This document shows positions 18,275 through 26,589 of a DNA stretch of 64,000 nucleotides, in pieces. Below the pieces are notes generated by a model, which ran no database searches, was not told where the DNA came from, and was given only the letters and a program-made list of their open reading frames with translations. Numbering within the stretch: the first letter of the stretch is position 1; every line of letters starts with the position of its first letter. The DNA is taken from contig NZ_CP075169.1 of NCBI RefSeq assembly GCF_016865525.2, positions 2,666,337 through 2,730,336 on the forward strand, written 5' to 3'. Source of the stretch: Sodalis ligni (GTDB lineage Bacteria; Pseudomonadota; Gammaproteobacteria; Enterobacterales; Enterobacteriaceae). Position numbers and translations under genes: made by a program.

Positions 18275-19129
18275 TTATACCCGCAGGCTGGCGCGAAAAT
18301 CGCTGGGGGTGGTGCCGGTCATGGCCTTGAACTGGCGGCTGAAGGCGCTGTGATCGGTATAACCGCACTGCAGGGCGATATCGGTGATGGGCAGGGCGCC
18401 GCTTAACAGCTCGGTGGCCTTCTCCAGCCGGATCTTGTGGATTATCTGGCGCGGGGTGAGCTGAAAAATACGTTTGCAGTAGCGTTCGATTTGCGCCACG
18501 GACAGGCCGGTAATCCGGGTCAGCTCTTCCATGGCCACCGGGCGATGGAAATTAAGCCGGATATGGTTCTCCATGGCGAGCAGGCTCTGGTAAGACGGGT
18601 GATTGGCGCGGGTCTCCTGGAGATCGTGGGAGATGCCCGCCATGCCGATTAGCCTGCCCTGGCGATCGTAGAGAGCCAGTTTTTGCGTCAGGCACCAGCC
18701 GGTTTTGCGGCCGCTGTAGAAATGCAGCTCCAGTTGATCCTCGATAGGCACGCCGGTGCGCATCACCTGGAAATCCTGCTCGATATAACCCACGCCCAGC
18801 CTGGAGGGAAATACCTGTGCCGAGGTTTTCCCCAGCAGCGCGTCGACGTTCTTGAATCCGCAGCGGGTCGCCAGGGTCTGGTTGGCCATCAGATAGCGCG
18901 CTTCGCCGTCCTTGATAAAAAATACCACGCCGGAAATGGCGTCCAGCAACGGCAGCAGCAGCGCGACGGCGTCCAGCAGGCTGTCCATGTCTTCGGGCCG
19001 ACGCTGCGTCAGACCGGCACGGAGCGATGAAAACGTCCGGCGCGCGGACTGCGCATCGGCCGGGTTATCGCTGTCCTCGCCGCCGGCGGGTAGCCGTGAG
19101 GACGGAATATCAACTGGCGCTGACCACAT
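18275..19129 (-). CDS. AraC-family regulator with N-terminal PAS-like sensor
   Basis: A 284-residue frame; an alternative start at 18988 (MDSLLDAVALLLPLLD) removes a 47-residue polar extension and may be the real one. Residues about 48-165 look like a PAS domain (ISGVVFFIKDGEARYLMANQ ... LYDRQGRLIGMAGISHDLQE). The last 100 residues hold the two AraC helix-turn-helices (MEELTRITGLSVAQIERYCK; PITDIALQCGYTDHSAFSRQ) and the usual F-K-x-TG-T-P-S-x-F-R ending. It sits between the divergent epimerase operon and the aldehyde dehydrogenase gene and is the natural local activator of the 4-hydroxyproline arm. Confidence 0.88.
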   Translation of the reverse strand: MWSAPVDIPSSRLPAGGEDSDNPADAQSARRTFSSLRAGLTQRRPEDMDSLLDAVALLLPLLDAISGVVFFIKDGEARYLMANQTLATRCGFKNVDALLGKTSAQVFPSRLGVGYIEQDFQVMRTGVPIEDQLELHFYSGRKTGWCLTQKLALYDRQGRLIGMAGISHDLQETRANHPSYQSLLAMENHIRLNFHRPVAMEELTRITGLSVAQIERYCKRIFQLTPRQIIHKIRLEKATELLSGALPITDIALQCGYTDHSAFSRQFKAMTGTTPSDFRASLRV

Positions 19130-19410
19130 AAGGACCGTCTCTTATCGCTGGATCAACAGGAAACTGGTGCAACAGGAATGAGGTAAGCATGCCTGTGCCG
19201 CCGGGTGGAGTAAAGCGTCCGGGCGATAGGATTTGATTATATAGGGTAAAATTCAAGTTGCCGGAAGGCTGCTACGTGAAGTATGGCGTGTATAAACCAG
19301 CGGCGGGGCTATGCCGTTTTCTCCATATGTGCTGTGGAAAGGCATCAAGCGCCGGCGGGGGCAATGGGTCCACTCTGCTTTAACACTCGCAAGAACCACC
19401 GGGGGCAGCT

Positions 19411-20359
19411 GTGACATTATCTTCTCGTTATACCGCGGCACGCGCCATCGATTCCCATACCGCCGGCGAACCGACCCGCCTTATCATCGAGGGATTTCCC
19501 GATCTAGGTCAGGGTAGCATGGCGGAACGCAAAGCGCGTCTGGCCGGGGAGTTCGACCCATGGCGAAAAGCCGTTATTCTCGAGCCGCGCGGCAACGATG
19601 TGCTGGTGGGGGCGCTGCTGTGTACCCCCTGTTCGTCCCGGGCCGCCGCCGGCGTGATCTTTTTCAATAACAGCGGCTACCTGGGTATGTGCGGCCACGG
19701 CACTATCGGTCTGGTGGCTTCGCTGGCCTATCTGGGACGGATTTCCGTGGGCGAGCACCTGATTGAAACGCCGGTGGGGATGTGCGGGCCACCCTGCACG
19801 ACGACGGCAGCGTGACGGTGGAGAATGTGCCCGCCCGCCGTGCCGGACGGCAGGTGGCGCTGGAAGTACCGGGTTATGGCCGGGTCTGCGGCGATATCGC
19901 CTGGGGCGGCAACTGGTTTTCCTGATAAGCGGACACGGGCTGGCGGTGGATACCGGCAATCTGGAGGCGCTGACCGCTTACGGCTGGGCGGTGCGCCAGG
20001 CGCTGGAGCAGCATAATATTACTGGCGATGACGGCGGGCTTATCGATCATATCGAGCTTTTTTCCGACGATGCCCATGCGGACAGCCGCAGCTTCGTGCT
20101 CTGTCCGGGCAAGGCGTATGACCGTTCCCCTTGCGGCACCGGCACCAGCGCCAAGCTGGCCTGTCTGGCGGCGGACGGCAAATTGCAGCCCGGCGAGCAA
20201 TGGCGGCAGGCCAGCGTTATCGGCAGTGAGTTTACCGCTTCGTACCGGCGTCTTGATGAGAATCAGATTATACCCTCCATTCGCGGCTCGGCGTTTGTCT
20301 GCGGCGACAACACCCTGCTGCTGGATAACCGGGACCCCTTTGTCTGGGGTATCGGCTGA
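19411..20359 (+). pseudogene. 4-hydroxyproline 2-epimerase (proline racemase family), two frameshifts
   Basis: A GTG start at 19411 follows a GGGGGC ribosome-binding site. The N-terminal half has the first catalytic Cys in [16 protein letters not shown]. The frame breaks at about 19775-19780, where GGGG should be GGGGG to read on as [14 protein letters not shown], and again at about 19914-19918, where TTTT should be TTTTT to read WFFLISGHG. The C-terminal half carries the second catalytic Cys in [16 protein letters not shown]. The Cys/Cys pair marks proline racemase or 4-hydroxyproline epimerase, not 3-hydroxyproline dehydratase. The role would be trans-4-hydroxy-L-proline to cis-4-hydroxy-D-proline. 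The stop overlaps the next ATG (TGATG). Confidence 0.87.
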
Positions 20360-21494
20360 TGGGGCAAAGCCAGGAGGCCGATGCCATCGTTATCGGCGCG
20401 GGCATTATCGGCGCCGCCTGCGCCCGTCGCCTGGCGGCGGACGGCATGGACGTACTGCTGGTGGATAACCAGGGGAGCGGCGCCACCCAGGCGGGCATGG
20501 GGCATCTGGTGTGCATTGACGATAATCCGGCGGAACTGCGGCTTAGCAGCTACAGCCTTGGGCTGTGGCGGGAACTGGTGTCCGACTTGCCGGATGACTG
20601 TGCCTGGCGGGGATGCGGCACCCTGTGGCTGGCGGAAACCGACGAAGAAATGGACGTGGCGGCGGAAAAACAGCGGCGGCTGTCGCACTGCGGCGTTCAC
20701 AGCGAAATGCTGACTCCGTCCCAGGTGGCGCAAATGGAACCCGCCCTGCGCTCCGGCCTGGCGGGGGGATTGCGGGTGGCGGGGGATGGCATTTTGTATG
20801 CCCGGCCGCCGGCCGCTGGCTGGCATCACATCCGGGCATCACCCGGTTGGCGGGGGAAGCGGCGGCCATTGAGGGAGACGTGGTGATATTGGCAAGCGGA
20901 GAGCGTCTAACGGCGCCGGCCATCGTCGTCGCCAACGGCCTGGGCGCCGATGCGCTGCTGGGCAGCCGTTTTCTGCGGGCTAAAAAAGGCCATTTGGCCA
21001 TTACCGATCGCTATACCCCCATGGTGCGGCATCAACTGGTGGAACTGGGCTACGGCGCCAGCGCCCACGCCGCCAGCGGCACCTCGGTGGCGTTCAATCT
21101 GCAGCCCCGTCCTACCGGACAGCTGTTTATCGGTTCGTCGCGCCAGTTTGACTCTCTCGATCCGGCCGTGGACGGCGAGGTGCTGGCCGCCATGCTGGCG
21201 CGGGCGCGGTCATGGATGCCGGCGCTGGCGGAAATGAACATTATCCGTTGCTGGACCGGGTTTCGCGCCGCCGCCGCCGACGGCTTGCCGCTGCTGGGTC
21301 CTCACCCTGATTATCCCGGCCTGTGGCTGGCGCTGGGACATGAGGGGCTGGGGGTGACCACCGCCCTGGGCAGCGCCGCCATTATCGCCGCGCAAATCCG
21401 CCGACAGCGTCCGGAAATCGACGATACGCCCTATCTGCCGTCCCGGCTGTTCTCTGCGGATTTCACTCATCATCCGGTAGAGGAGGCGCAGTGA
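20359..21494 (+). pseudogene. FAD-dependent D-hydroxyproline/D-amino acid dehydrogenase beta-type subunit, frameshifted
   Basis: The N-terminus has the dinucleotide-binding fingerprint AIVIGAGIIGAACARRLA and proceeds as a DAO-family oxidoreductase to DGILYA. One C is missing at about 20801-20803; restored, it reads on as PAAGRWLASHPGITRLAG, VVANGLGADALLG, CWTGFRAAAADGLPLLGP and LALGHEGLGVTTALGSA, to 21494. The restored length is about 379 residues, normal for the family. It precedes a [2Fe-2S] protein and a second flavoprotein, the three-part composition of cis-4-hydroxy-D-proline dehydrogenase. It overlaps both neighbours by a few bases. Confidence 0.85.
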
Positions 21495-21736
21495 CGCTGC
21501 TGATAACCATTTTGGTGGACGGGCAGGCTTTCACCGTGCCCGACGGGATAACCGTGGCGGCCGCCCTGGCCTATACCGATAAGCAGACCACCCGACGCTC
21601 GGTGTCCGGGCAGTGGCGAACGCCGTTTTGCGGCATGGGTATCTGCCAGGAGTGCCGGGTGACCATCAACGGGCTGCGCCGCCCGGCGTGCCAAACGATT
21701 TGCCGGGAAAACATGCATATCGAGAGGATTCAATAA
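21491..21736 (+). CDS. Small [2Fe-2S] subunit of hydroxyproline/opine-type dehydrogenase
   Basis: An 81-residue ferredoxin-like subunit. GTG start 21491 overlaps the oxidase stop (GTGA). The cluster ligands are in TPFCGMGICQECRVTINGLR, the C-x4-C-x2-C pattern of plant-type [2Fe-2S] domains, with a fourth Cys in RPACQTICREN. It matches the small electron-transfer subunit (gamma/LhpF- or HcnA-like) between the two flavin subunits. Intact. Confidence 0.88.
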   Translation: MTLLITILVDGQAFTVPDGITVAAALAYTDKQTTRRSVSGQWRTPFCGMGICQECRVTINGLRRPACQTICRENMHIERIQ

Positions 21737-21805
21737 CCATGCCTGACCTGGATTTACGCCTGTCGAGAGGATTCAATGACCATGCCTGATCTGGATTTAT
21801 ATCTG
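21720..21805 (+). repeat. 43-bp tandem duplication at a gene start
   Basis: Unit 1 (21720-21762) and unit 2 (21763-21805) are each exactly 43 bp and differ at only a few positions; a third partial copy of the first 15 bp follows. Each unit carries an ATGCCTGA-x-CTGGATTTA start segment. Because 43 is not a multiple of three, translation from the first ATG (21739) ends after 16 codons while the second copy opens the flavoprotein gene. Confidence 0.85.
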
Positions 21806-23092
21806 TCGAGAGGTTTCAATCGGCTTGACCGGGATTTCAACTGTGAGCTGCTTATCGTCGGGGCCGGTCCGGCCGGCATGGCGGCGGCCTGCGCCGCGGC
21901 GAAAAGCGGCATAAGCATCATGATTCTGGATGACAATCCCTCTCCCGGCGGTCAAATCTGGCGCGATGGCCCGGCGGTAAGCCTGCCGGAGGAGGCCCGG
22001 CATTACCGGCGACAGCTTGAGCAACTGCCTAACGTCTCCTTGCTCTGCGGCGCCAAGCTTATCGCTACGGTGGGGGACAAAAAGTGGCTGTATGAGCAGG
22101 AAACCGCCAGCGGCATTATCCGCTATGAGCGGCTGATTCTTTGCAGCGGGGCGCGGGAACTGCTGCTGCCGTTCCCCGGCTGGACCCTGGCGGGGGTCAG
22201 CGGCGCGGGGGCGCTCCAAGCCTTTATCAAGAGCGGGCTGCCGGTGAAAGACCAAAGAATCGCCCTGGCAGGCAGCGGACCTTTGCTGCTGGCGGCGGCG
22301 CAGGCGGTCAAAAAAGCCGGCGGCCAGGTGGTTTTACTGGCGGAGCAGGCGCCTGCGTCGCGCCTGGCGCGGCTTTTTCTGAGCCTATGGCGCTGGCCGG
22401 ACAAGCTGCAGCAGTCTTTTTCGCTGACCGATCCTCATTATCGGTTCAACAGCCATGTGCTGGCGGCGGAAGGCGAGGGCAAGGTAGAACGGGTGATTGT
22501 CCGCCAGGGACGGCGGCGCATCATCGTAGCGTGCGACCGGCTGGCTTGCGGTTTCGGCCTGCTGTCCAATATTGAACCGGCTCTGGTGCTGGGATGTGCC
22601 ATTGACGGGCAGGCGATACGGGTAGATGAGTGGCAGCAAACCAGCCGGGCGGATATCTATGCCGCCGGCGAGTGCGCTGGGGTCGGCGGCAGCGAACTGG
22701 CGCTGGTGACCGGAAGCATCGCCGGCTATGCCGCCAGCGGCAATCGGGAAGCAGCCGCCAGGCTATGGCGGGAGCGCCGTCGCTGGCGGCGATTCGCCAA
22801 TGCGATGGAGCGCGCCTTCCGTCTGGACAAAAGATTAAAGCAATTGCCGCGGCCGGACACCCTGGTGTGCCGCTGCGAAGATGTCGCCCTGCAGCAGATT
22901 TCCGGCGCGGCGGACTGGCGGCAGGCCAAAATCCACAGCCGTTGCGGCATGGGCGCCTGCCAGGGAAAAGTGTGCGGCGCCGCGACGCGCTTTTTGCTGG
23001 ACTGGCCGCTGGCGACGCCCCGTGTGCCGCTGGCGCCCGCCAGGTTGAGCACCCTTATCAAGGCGTGGAGAGCGGAGGGAAAAGAGACCTGA
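21776..23092 (+). CDS. FAD/NAD(P) oxidoreductase, alpha-type subunit of hydroxyproline/opine dehydrogenase
   Basis: A 438-residue flavoprotein: FAD fingerprint LLIVGAGPAGMAAACAAAKS, GGQIWRDG, ERLILCSGARELLLPFPGW, a second dinucleotide site RIALAGSGPLLLAAAQAVKK and the FAD-closing DIYAAGECAGVGG. A C-terminal BFD-like [2Fe-2S] domain has cysteines in DTLVCRCEDVALQQI and SRCGMGACQGKVCG. Members form complexes with a small [2Fe-2S] subunit and a DAO-type subunit (LhpE/HcnB/OoxA group). ATGs at 21776 and 21782 are both usable. The start lies in the second copy of the tandem duplication. Confidence 0.9.
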   Translation: MTMPDLDLYLSRGFNRLDRDFNCELLIVGAGPAGMAAACAAAKSGISIMILDDNPSPGGQIWRDGPAVSLPEEARHYRRQLEQLPNVSLLCGAKLIATVGDKKWLYEQETASGIIRYERLILCSGARELLLPFPGWTLAGVSGAGALQAFIKSGLPVKDQRIALAGSGPLLLAAAQAVKKAGGQVVLLAEQAPASRLARLFLSLWRWPDKLQQSFSLTDPHYRFNSHVLAAEGEGKVERVIVRQGRRRIIVACDRLACGFGLLSNIEPALVLGCAIDGQAIRVDEWQQTSRADIYAAGECAGVGGSELALVTGSIAGYAASGNREAAARLWRERRRWRRFANAMERAFRLDKRLKQLPRPDTLVCRCEDVALQQISGAADWRQAKIHSRCGMGACQGKVCGAATRFLLDWPLATPRVPLAPARLSTLIKAWRAEGKET

Positions 23093-23332
23093 CCGGATAT
23101 CGATAAGGAAATTGATATTCCCGGTGGTCATGACTTTCGACGTAAATCTTCAAAAGTGGCGGTTGAGTTTTGGTTAGCTAAACTATCCTCATTGTTTTTA
23201 TGTGCATTGCCCTCTTGCTAACTTATGGTTACCATTAAATAGAAATGACCTTTTTTTGAAAGTCACCAGGCCAATTTTCATGCAAAATATGAATTGTTAT
23301 TTTTAATTGAGATAAAATTATTATGCCGATTA

Positions 23333-24102
23333 ATAATTATTTAATGAATTTAATTGATATGTCATTTAAAAACCCAGCTTCGGTTTATCAATGTGGACTG
23401 AACGAAATAGGAGTAACTTCAGGGGACACGGGCTCTCTGTGGAAAATAGTCCGCTGTCTCGTTCATCTACTATAGAAAAATCAATTCATTCAAAAGCTTA
23501 AAAATTTATCGTCGGAAACTCCTTGTTTACATAAAATTTTAATAAAGAACCCTTTTGAGGTTAAAATATCAGTCCATTTAAAAGAAGCAATGCCCTCTGT
23601 CTACGAAAAATTATTAGCTTCCGAAGGTTCAATAAATTTTGGTGATGATATTACCGGTTTTATGACAAGGAATATCATGTCATACGATTTTATTGTGGTG
23701 AATCCTATCACGTGGTTAATCTTTGGTTAAATCAAGATAATGTTGTCAGCAAAATCAGTGACACTCATGGCTGGCTGTCAATGTTGGGAAGCAAGGGGTG
23801 CTATCACCTGGATTTTTGGAAAAGTTGGGATTTCTTCTGATGATATCAAACAAGCAAGTCAAGAGCTGATTAAGTTAGAGCAAGAGCATAACTTAACTTT
23901 CCAAAGTTACCTGCAATGTGCATTGACTAATAGCTCTCTGATAGCACCAGGAAATCTTAAGGGTCTTATTCTAAATAAAGACTATGTTCTTTTGCAGCAT
24001 TCCGCATCTGGTGGCTTGAAAAATATACTCAAAGAAGGGATTAGATCATTGGAGGGCATGTACTCTCAAGAAAATGCTTCCGATGAGGTAAAAACGTTAT
24101 GA
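23333..24102 (+). pseudogene. Degenerate AT-rich gene, unknown
   Basis: Several overlapping frames give protein-like sequence in order: MPINNYLMNLIDMSFKNPAS (stop at about 23475), NQFIQKLKNLSSETPCLHKI and LLASEGSINFGDDITGF, then YHVVNLWLNQDNVV with GWLSMLGSKGCYHLDFW, and finally DIKQASQELIKLEQEHNL to DEVKTL at 24102. At least three shifts or stops are needed to join them. No family is recognised. The low GC against the GC-rich catabolic genes on both sides points to acquired DNA that has since decayed. 23093-23332 shows nothing clear. Confidence 0.45.
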
Positions 24103-24112
24103 ATTGAGGAAA

Positions 24113-24297
24113 GAGATATGCAGTAAGGGAATATCGAACGATCCTGGATTGATCTATTTTAGGCCAGTGAGTCAAAAAGGCCTATATTCAATGATGGTAT
24201 AGTTATTGCGATAAAACCACAAAATGCTTTTGTTTATGAACAAGAGAATCGAGCCGATGGCACTTATAGTTCTTACATTAATTCAAAATACCTATAA
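24113..24297 (+). pseudogene. Second degenerate AT-rich fragment, unknown
   Basis: After the previous remnant the frames give KGISNDPGLIYFRPVSQKG, then FNDGIVIAIKPQNAFVYEQE and SSYINSKYL before a stop at 24295-24297. No start or family can be assigned. The rest of the gap to 24687 holds a hairpin terminator, an inverted repeat TATCGGTT...AACCGATA (24506-24533) and the operator-like site at 24650. Confidence 0.3.
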
Positions 24298-24456
24298 TAG
24301 ATTATATAAACTTAGAGAACAGCGAAGGTCCAAATTATTCTGGTCATCATGTAAATACTTATATCCCAGAAGTGTGCATACGTGTAAACCATATCAAACC
24401 CGAATTTTTCTCACGCTTATAAATGATTCATCACATCAATGATTTTCAATCGGGCT

Positions 24457-24485
24457 GAAGCAGCGCGTACGTGATGCGCTGCTTC
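24457..24485 (+). terminator. Hairpin terminator-like element
   Basis: GAAGCAGCGC-N9-GCGCTGCTTC is a perfect 10-bp stem followed by TTTGAATTT. It closes the decayed locus and separates it from the GntR gene. Confidence 0.55.
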
Positions 24486-24649
24486 TTTGAATTTAAATAG
24501 CATGTTATCGGTTTGCCATGGCGATAACCGATAGGTCCTAAAGGGGCCTTTTCACGGAACTGCGACAGTAGACGAATACAGGGTCAATCAGAAACATGGA
24601 GTTTTTATCCCTTGACTTGTTCCGGGCCCGGAAGCATGTCAGGATACCG

Positions 24650-24659
24650 TTTCGTATAC
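24650..24659 (-). promoter_or_regulatory. GTATACGAAA operator-like site upstream of the GntR gene
   Basis: TTTCGTATAC is the reverse complement of the GTATACGAAA sites at 25705 and 31644, and lies 29 bp before the regulator's ATG. Autoregulation by the FadR-type GntR protein is the simplest reading; FCD-domain regulators commonly bind short GTATAC-centred palindromes. Confidence 0.5.
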
Positions 24660-24687
24660 CATATCGCTTATTCCGTTTACTGAGGTC

Positions 24688-25377
24688 ATGATGTCCCTTT
24701 CCTTGCTGAATCCACCGAATCTGGGTGCTGCGCCCTCGGCGTCGGAGGTGATCACCAAACATTTGCGTGAGGCGATTATCGCCGGCCATTTCGCCGACGA
24801 TGAGCCGATCCGGCAGGATGATATCGCCCGTCTGTTCAACGTCAGCAAGATCCCGGTGCGCGAAGCGCTGAAGCGGCTGGAAGCCGAAGGGCTGGTGCAA
24901 TTCTTCCGCCACCGCGGCGCGATGGTGGTACGTATCTCCGAGCAGGAGCTGGCGCAAATCTTTGAAGTGCGCATCCTGCTGGAAGTCCAGGCCATACGGC
25001 TGGCGCTGCCTAATCTCACCGCCGATCATCTGGCCCGGGCGCAGGCCATCTGCGATCAGTTTATCGCTGACGACGACGTGGGCCGCTGGGCGGAGCTGAA
25101 CTGGGCTTTTCACTACTGTCTGTATGAAGCGGCGCAGCGCCCGTTTCTGGTGAACCTTATCCGTTCCATCCATGACAAGATTGAGCGTTTTTTGCGTATG
25201 CAGATGAGCCTGTCCCCGGACGGCAAGATGCGGGCCGACCGTGAACACCGGGCGATCCTCGCCGCCTGCGGGCAGGGAAACGAGGAACAGGTGACGCAGC
25301 TTATTGAACAGCACATCATCGGCGTGTGCCAGACGCTGCTCACCTATTTGCCCAAACCCCATGACCGCCGGTCCTAA
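24688..25377 (+). CDS. GntR-family regulator, FadR/FCD type
   Basis: A 229-residue regulator: winged helix (ITKHLREAIIAGHFADDEPI, DIARLFNVSKIPVREALKRL) followed by an FCD domain (LAQIFEVRILLEVQAIRLAL, NWAFHYCLYEAAQRPF, EHRAILAACGQGNEEQVTQL) with the usual Asp/His metal-type positions. FCD regulators respond to small organic or amino acids. It stands in front of the hydroxyproline transporter/AcnX operon and shares a motif with it, so it probably controls that operon and the deaminase gene. Two adjacent ATGs at 24688 and 24691 are equivalent. Confidence 0.9.
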   Translation: MMSLSLLNPPNLGAAPSASEVITKHLREAIIAGHFADDEPIRQDDIARLFNVSKIPVREALKRLEAEGLVQFFRHRGAMVVRISEQELAQIFEVRILLEVQAIRLALPNLTADHLARAQAICDQFIADDDVGRWAELNWAFHYCLYEAAQRPFLVNLIRSIHDKIERFLRMQMSLSPDGKMRADREHRAILAACGQGNEEQVTQLIEQHIIGVCQTLLTYLPKPHDRRS

Positions 25378-25765
25378 AACGCGTAAAACCTCAGCGCAGC
25401 CGCTCAAACGACGCGGCGCCTTAAGCCGCTAAAGCCTGGTAGCGGCATGGACCTGCTGCGGAGCCGGCCAAACTCTTGTTGTCTTGATGGTCGCATATGC
25501 TCTTTCCATTGTTCCTCAGGGCGCCGGTTTGCACCATTAAAGCGCGCCAGCATGGCGCATGTCGCCTTTCCCATCCTGTCCCATTGACTGCCGCAGTTCC
25601 TCTCCAATCCGCCATAAATTTATTATTAACAATAGGTTAATAGATATCACCATTTTTTTTAACTGTGACCGCTATCGCGGCATGCTGATTGCATAATAGA
25701 TATCGTATACGAAATTATGGCAGTCGCGTTTTCTCCCACTCCTTCCCAACCGTTAAGAGGTAGCC
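25378..25765 (+). promoter_or_regulatory. Intergenic region with operator-like site GTATACGAAA at 25705-25714
   Basis: The 388-bp gap before the transporter operon has no gene that I can support. At 25705-25714 it holds GTATACGAAA within TATCGTATACGAAATTATGG, about 50 bp before the binding-protein ATG, which sits behind AAGAGGTAGCC. The site would overlap the promoter, as expected for a repressor-type operator. Confidence 0.5.
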
Positions 25766-26575
25766 ATGAAACGTCAGTCTCTCGCCGCAATCATTGCCAG
25801 CCTGATCTGTGCCTTTACCATTGCCCAGGCCCAGGCCGATAAACTCGATGACATCATCAACTCCGGTAAGCTGCGCTGCGCCGTTACCCTGGATTTCCCG
25901 CCCATGGGATCCCGGGACGCCGGTAATAATCCGGTGGGCTTTGATGTGGACTACTGTAACGATTTGGCGAAAACACTGGGCGTTACCGCCGAAGTAGTTG
26001 AAACGCCGTTCCCCGATCGTATCCCGGCGCTGATGTCCAATTGGGCCGACGTTATCGTCGCGTCCACATCCGATACGCTGGAGCGCGCCAAAACCATCGC
26101 CATGAGCATTCCCTATTTCGCCTTCCAGCAGGTGGTGCTGACCCGCGACGGCACCGGCATCAATACCTATAACGATATGAAAGGGCATCCGGTGGGCAAT
26201 ACCGCCGGCACCTTTGAGGGACTGGCGCTGGAAGCGGATGTGAAAAAATGGGGCGGCGGCAGCTTTAGAGCCTACCAGACCGAGAACGACACCATTCTGG
26301 CGCTGAGCCAGGGGCATATCGACGGTACGGTGGTCACCTTACCGTGGCCGCCGCGTCTATCAAAACCGGCAAATACAAAGGGCTGAAAGTGGTGGGCAAT
26401 GCCCCTATGTCATTGATTACGTCTCCTGGGCGTGGCCCGCAATGAACTGGGCCTGCTGCATTACCTCAACCTGTTCGTTAACCATCAGGTGCGCTCCGGC
26501 CGCTATCAGGAACTGTATGCCAAATGGGTGGGCGGCACAGCGCCTAATCTGACCGTTCCCGGCGTCTATTACTGA
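25766..26575 (+). pseudogene. Polar amino acid ABC transporter binding protein, three frameshifts
   Basis: A signal peptide (MKRQSLAAIIASLICAFTIA, cleavage near AQA) precedes a family-3 solute-binding fold: LRCAVTLDFPPMGSRDAGN, VGFDVDYCNDLAKTLGV, DVIVASTSDTLERAKTIAMS. The frame is lost at about 26337. TVAAASIKTGKYKGLKVVGN then continues in another frame, with further single-base losses at about 26403 (CCCC for CCCCC) and 26428. The true C-terminus VARNELGLLHYLNLFVNHQV runs to a stop at 26573-26575. Three losses in 90 bp suggest either decay or poor local sequence. It would bind hydroxyproline or a related imino acid, by context. Confidence 0.85.
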
Positions 26576-26589
26576 TCCGCGAGGCAGGC

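Noticed and set aside
24538..25407. Long minus-strand frame of 289 codons
   Set aside because: It lies antisense to the clear FadR-type GntR gene (24688-25377) and has no family resemblance; it is a shadow frame of GC-rich coding DNA.
25404..25615. Minus-strand frames upstream of the binding-protein gene
   Set aside because: Two overlapping short frames with Arg/Cys-rich composition and no family; judged non-coding.
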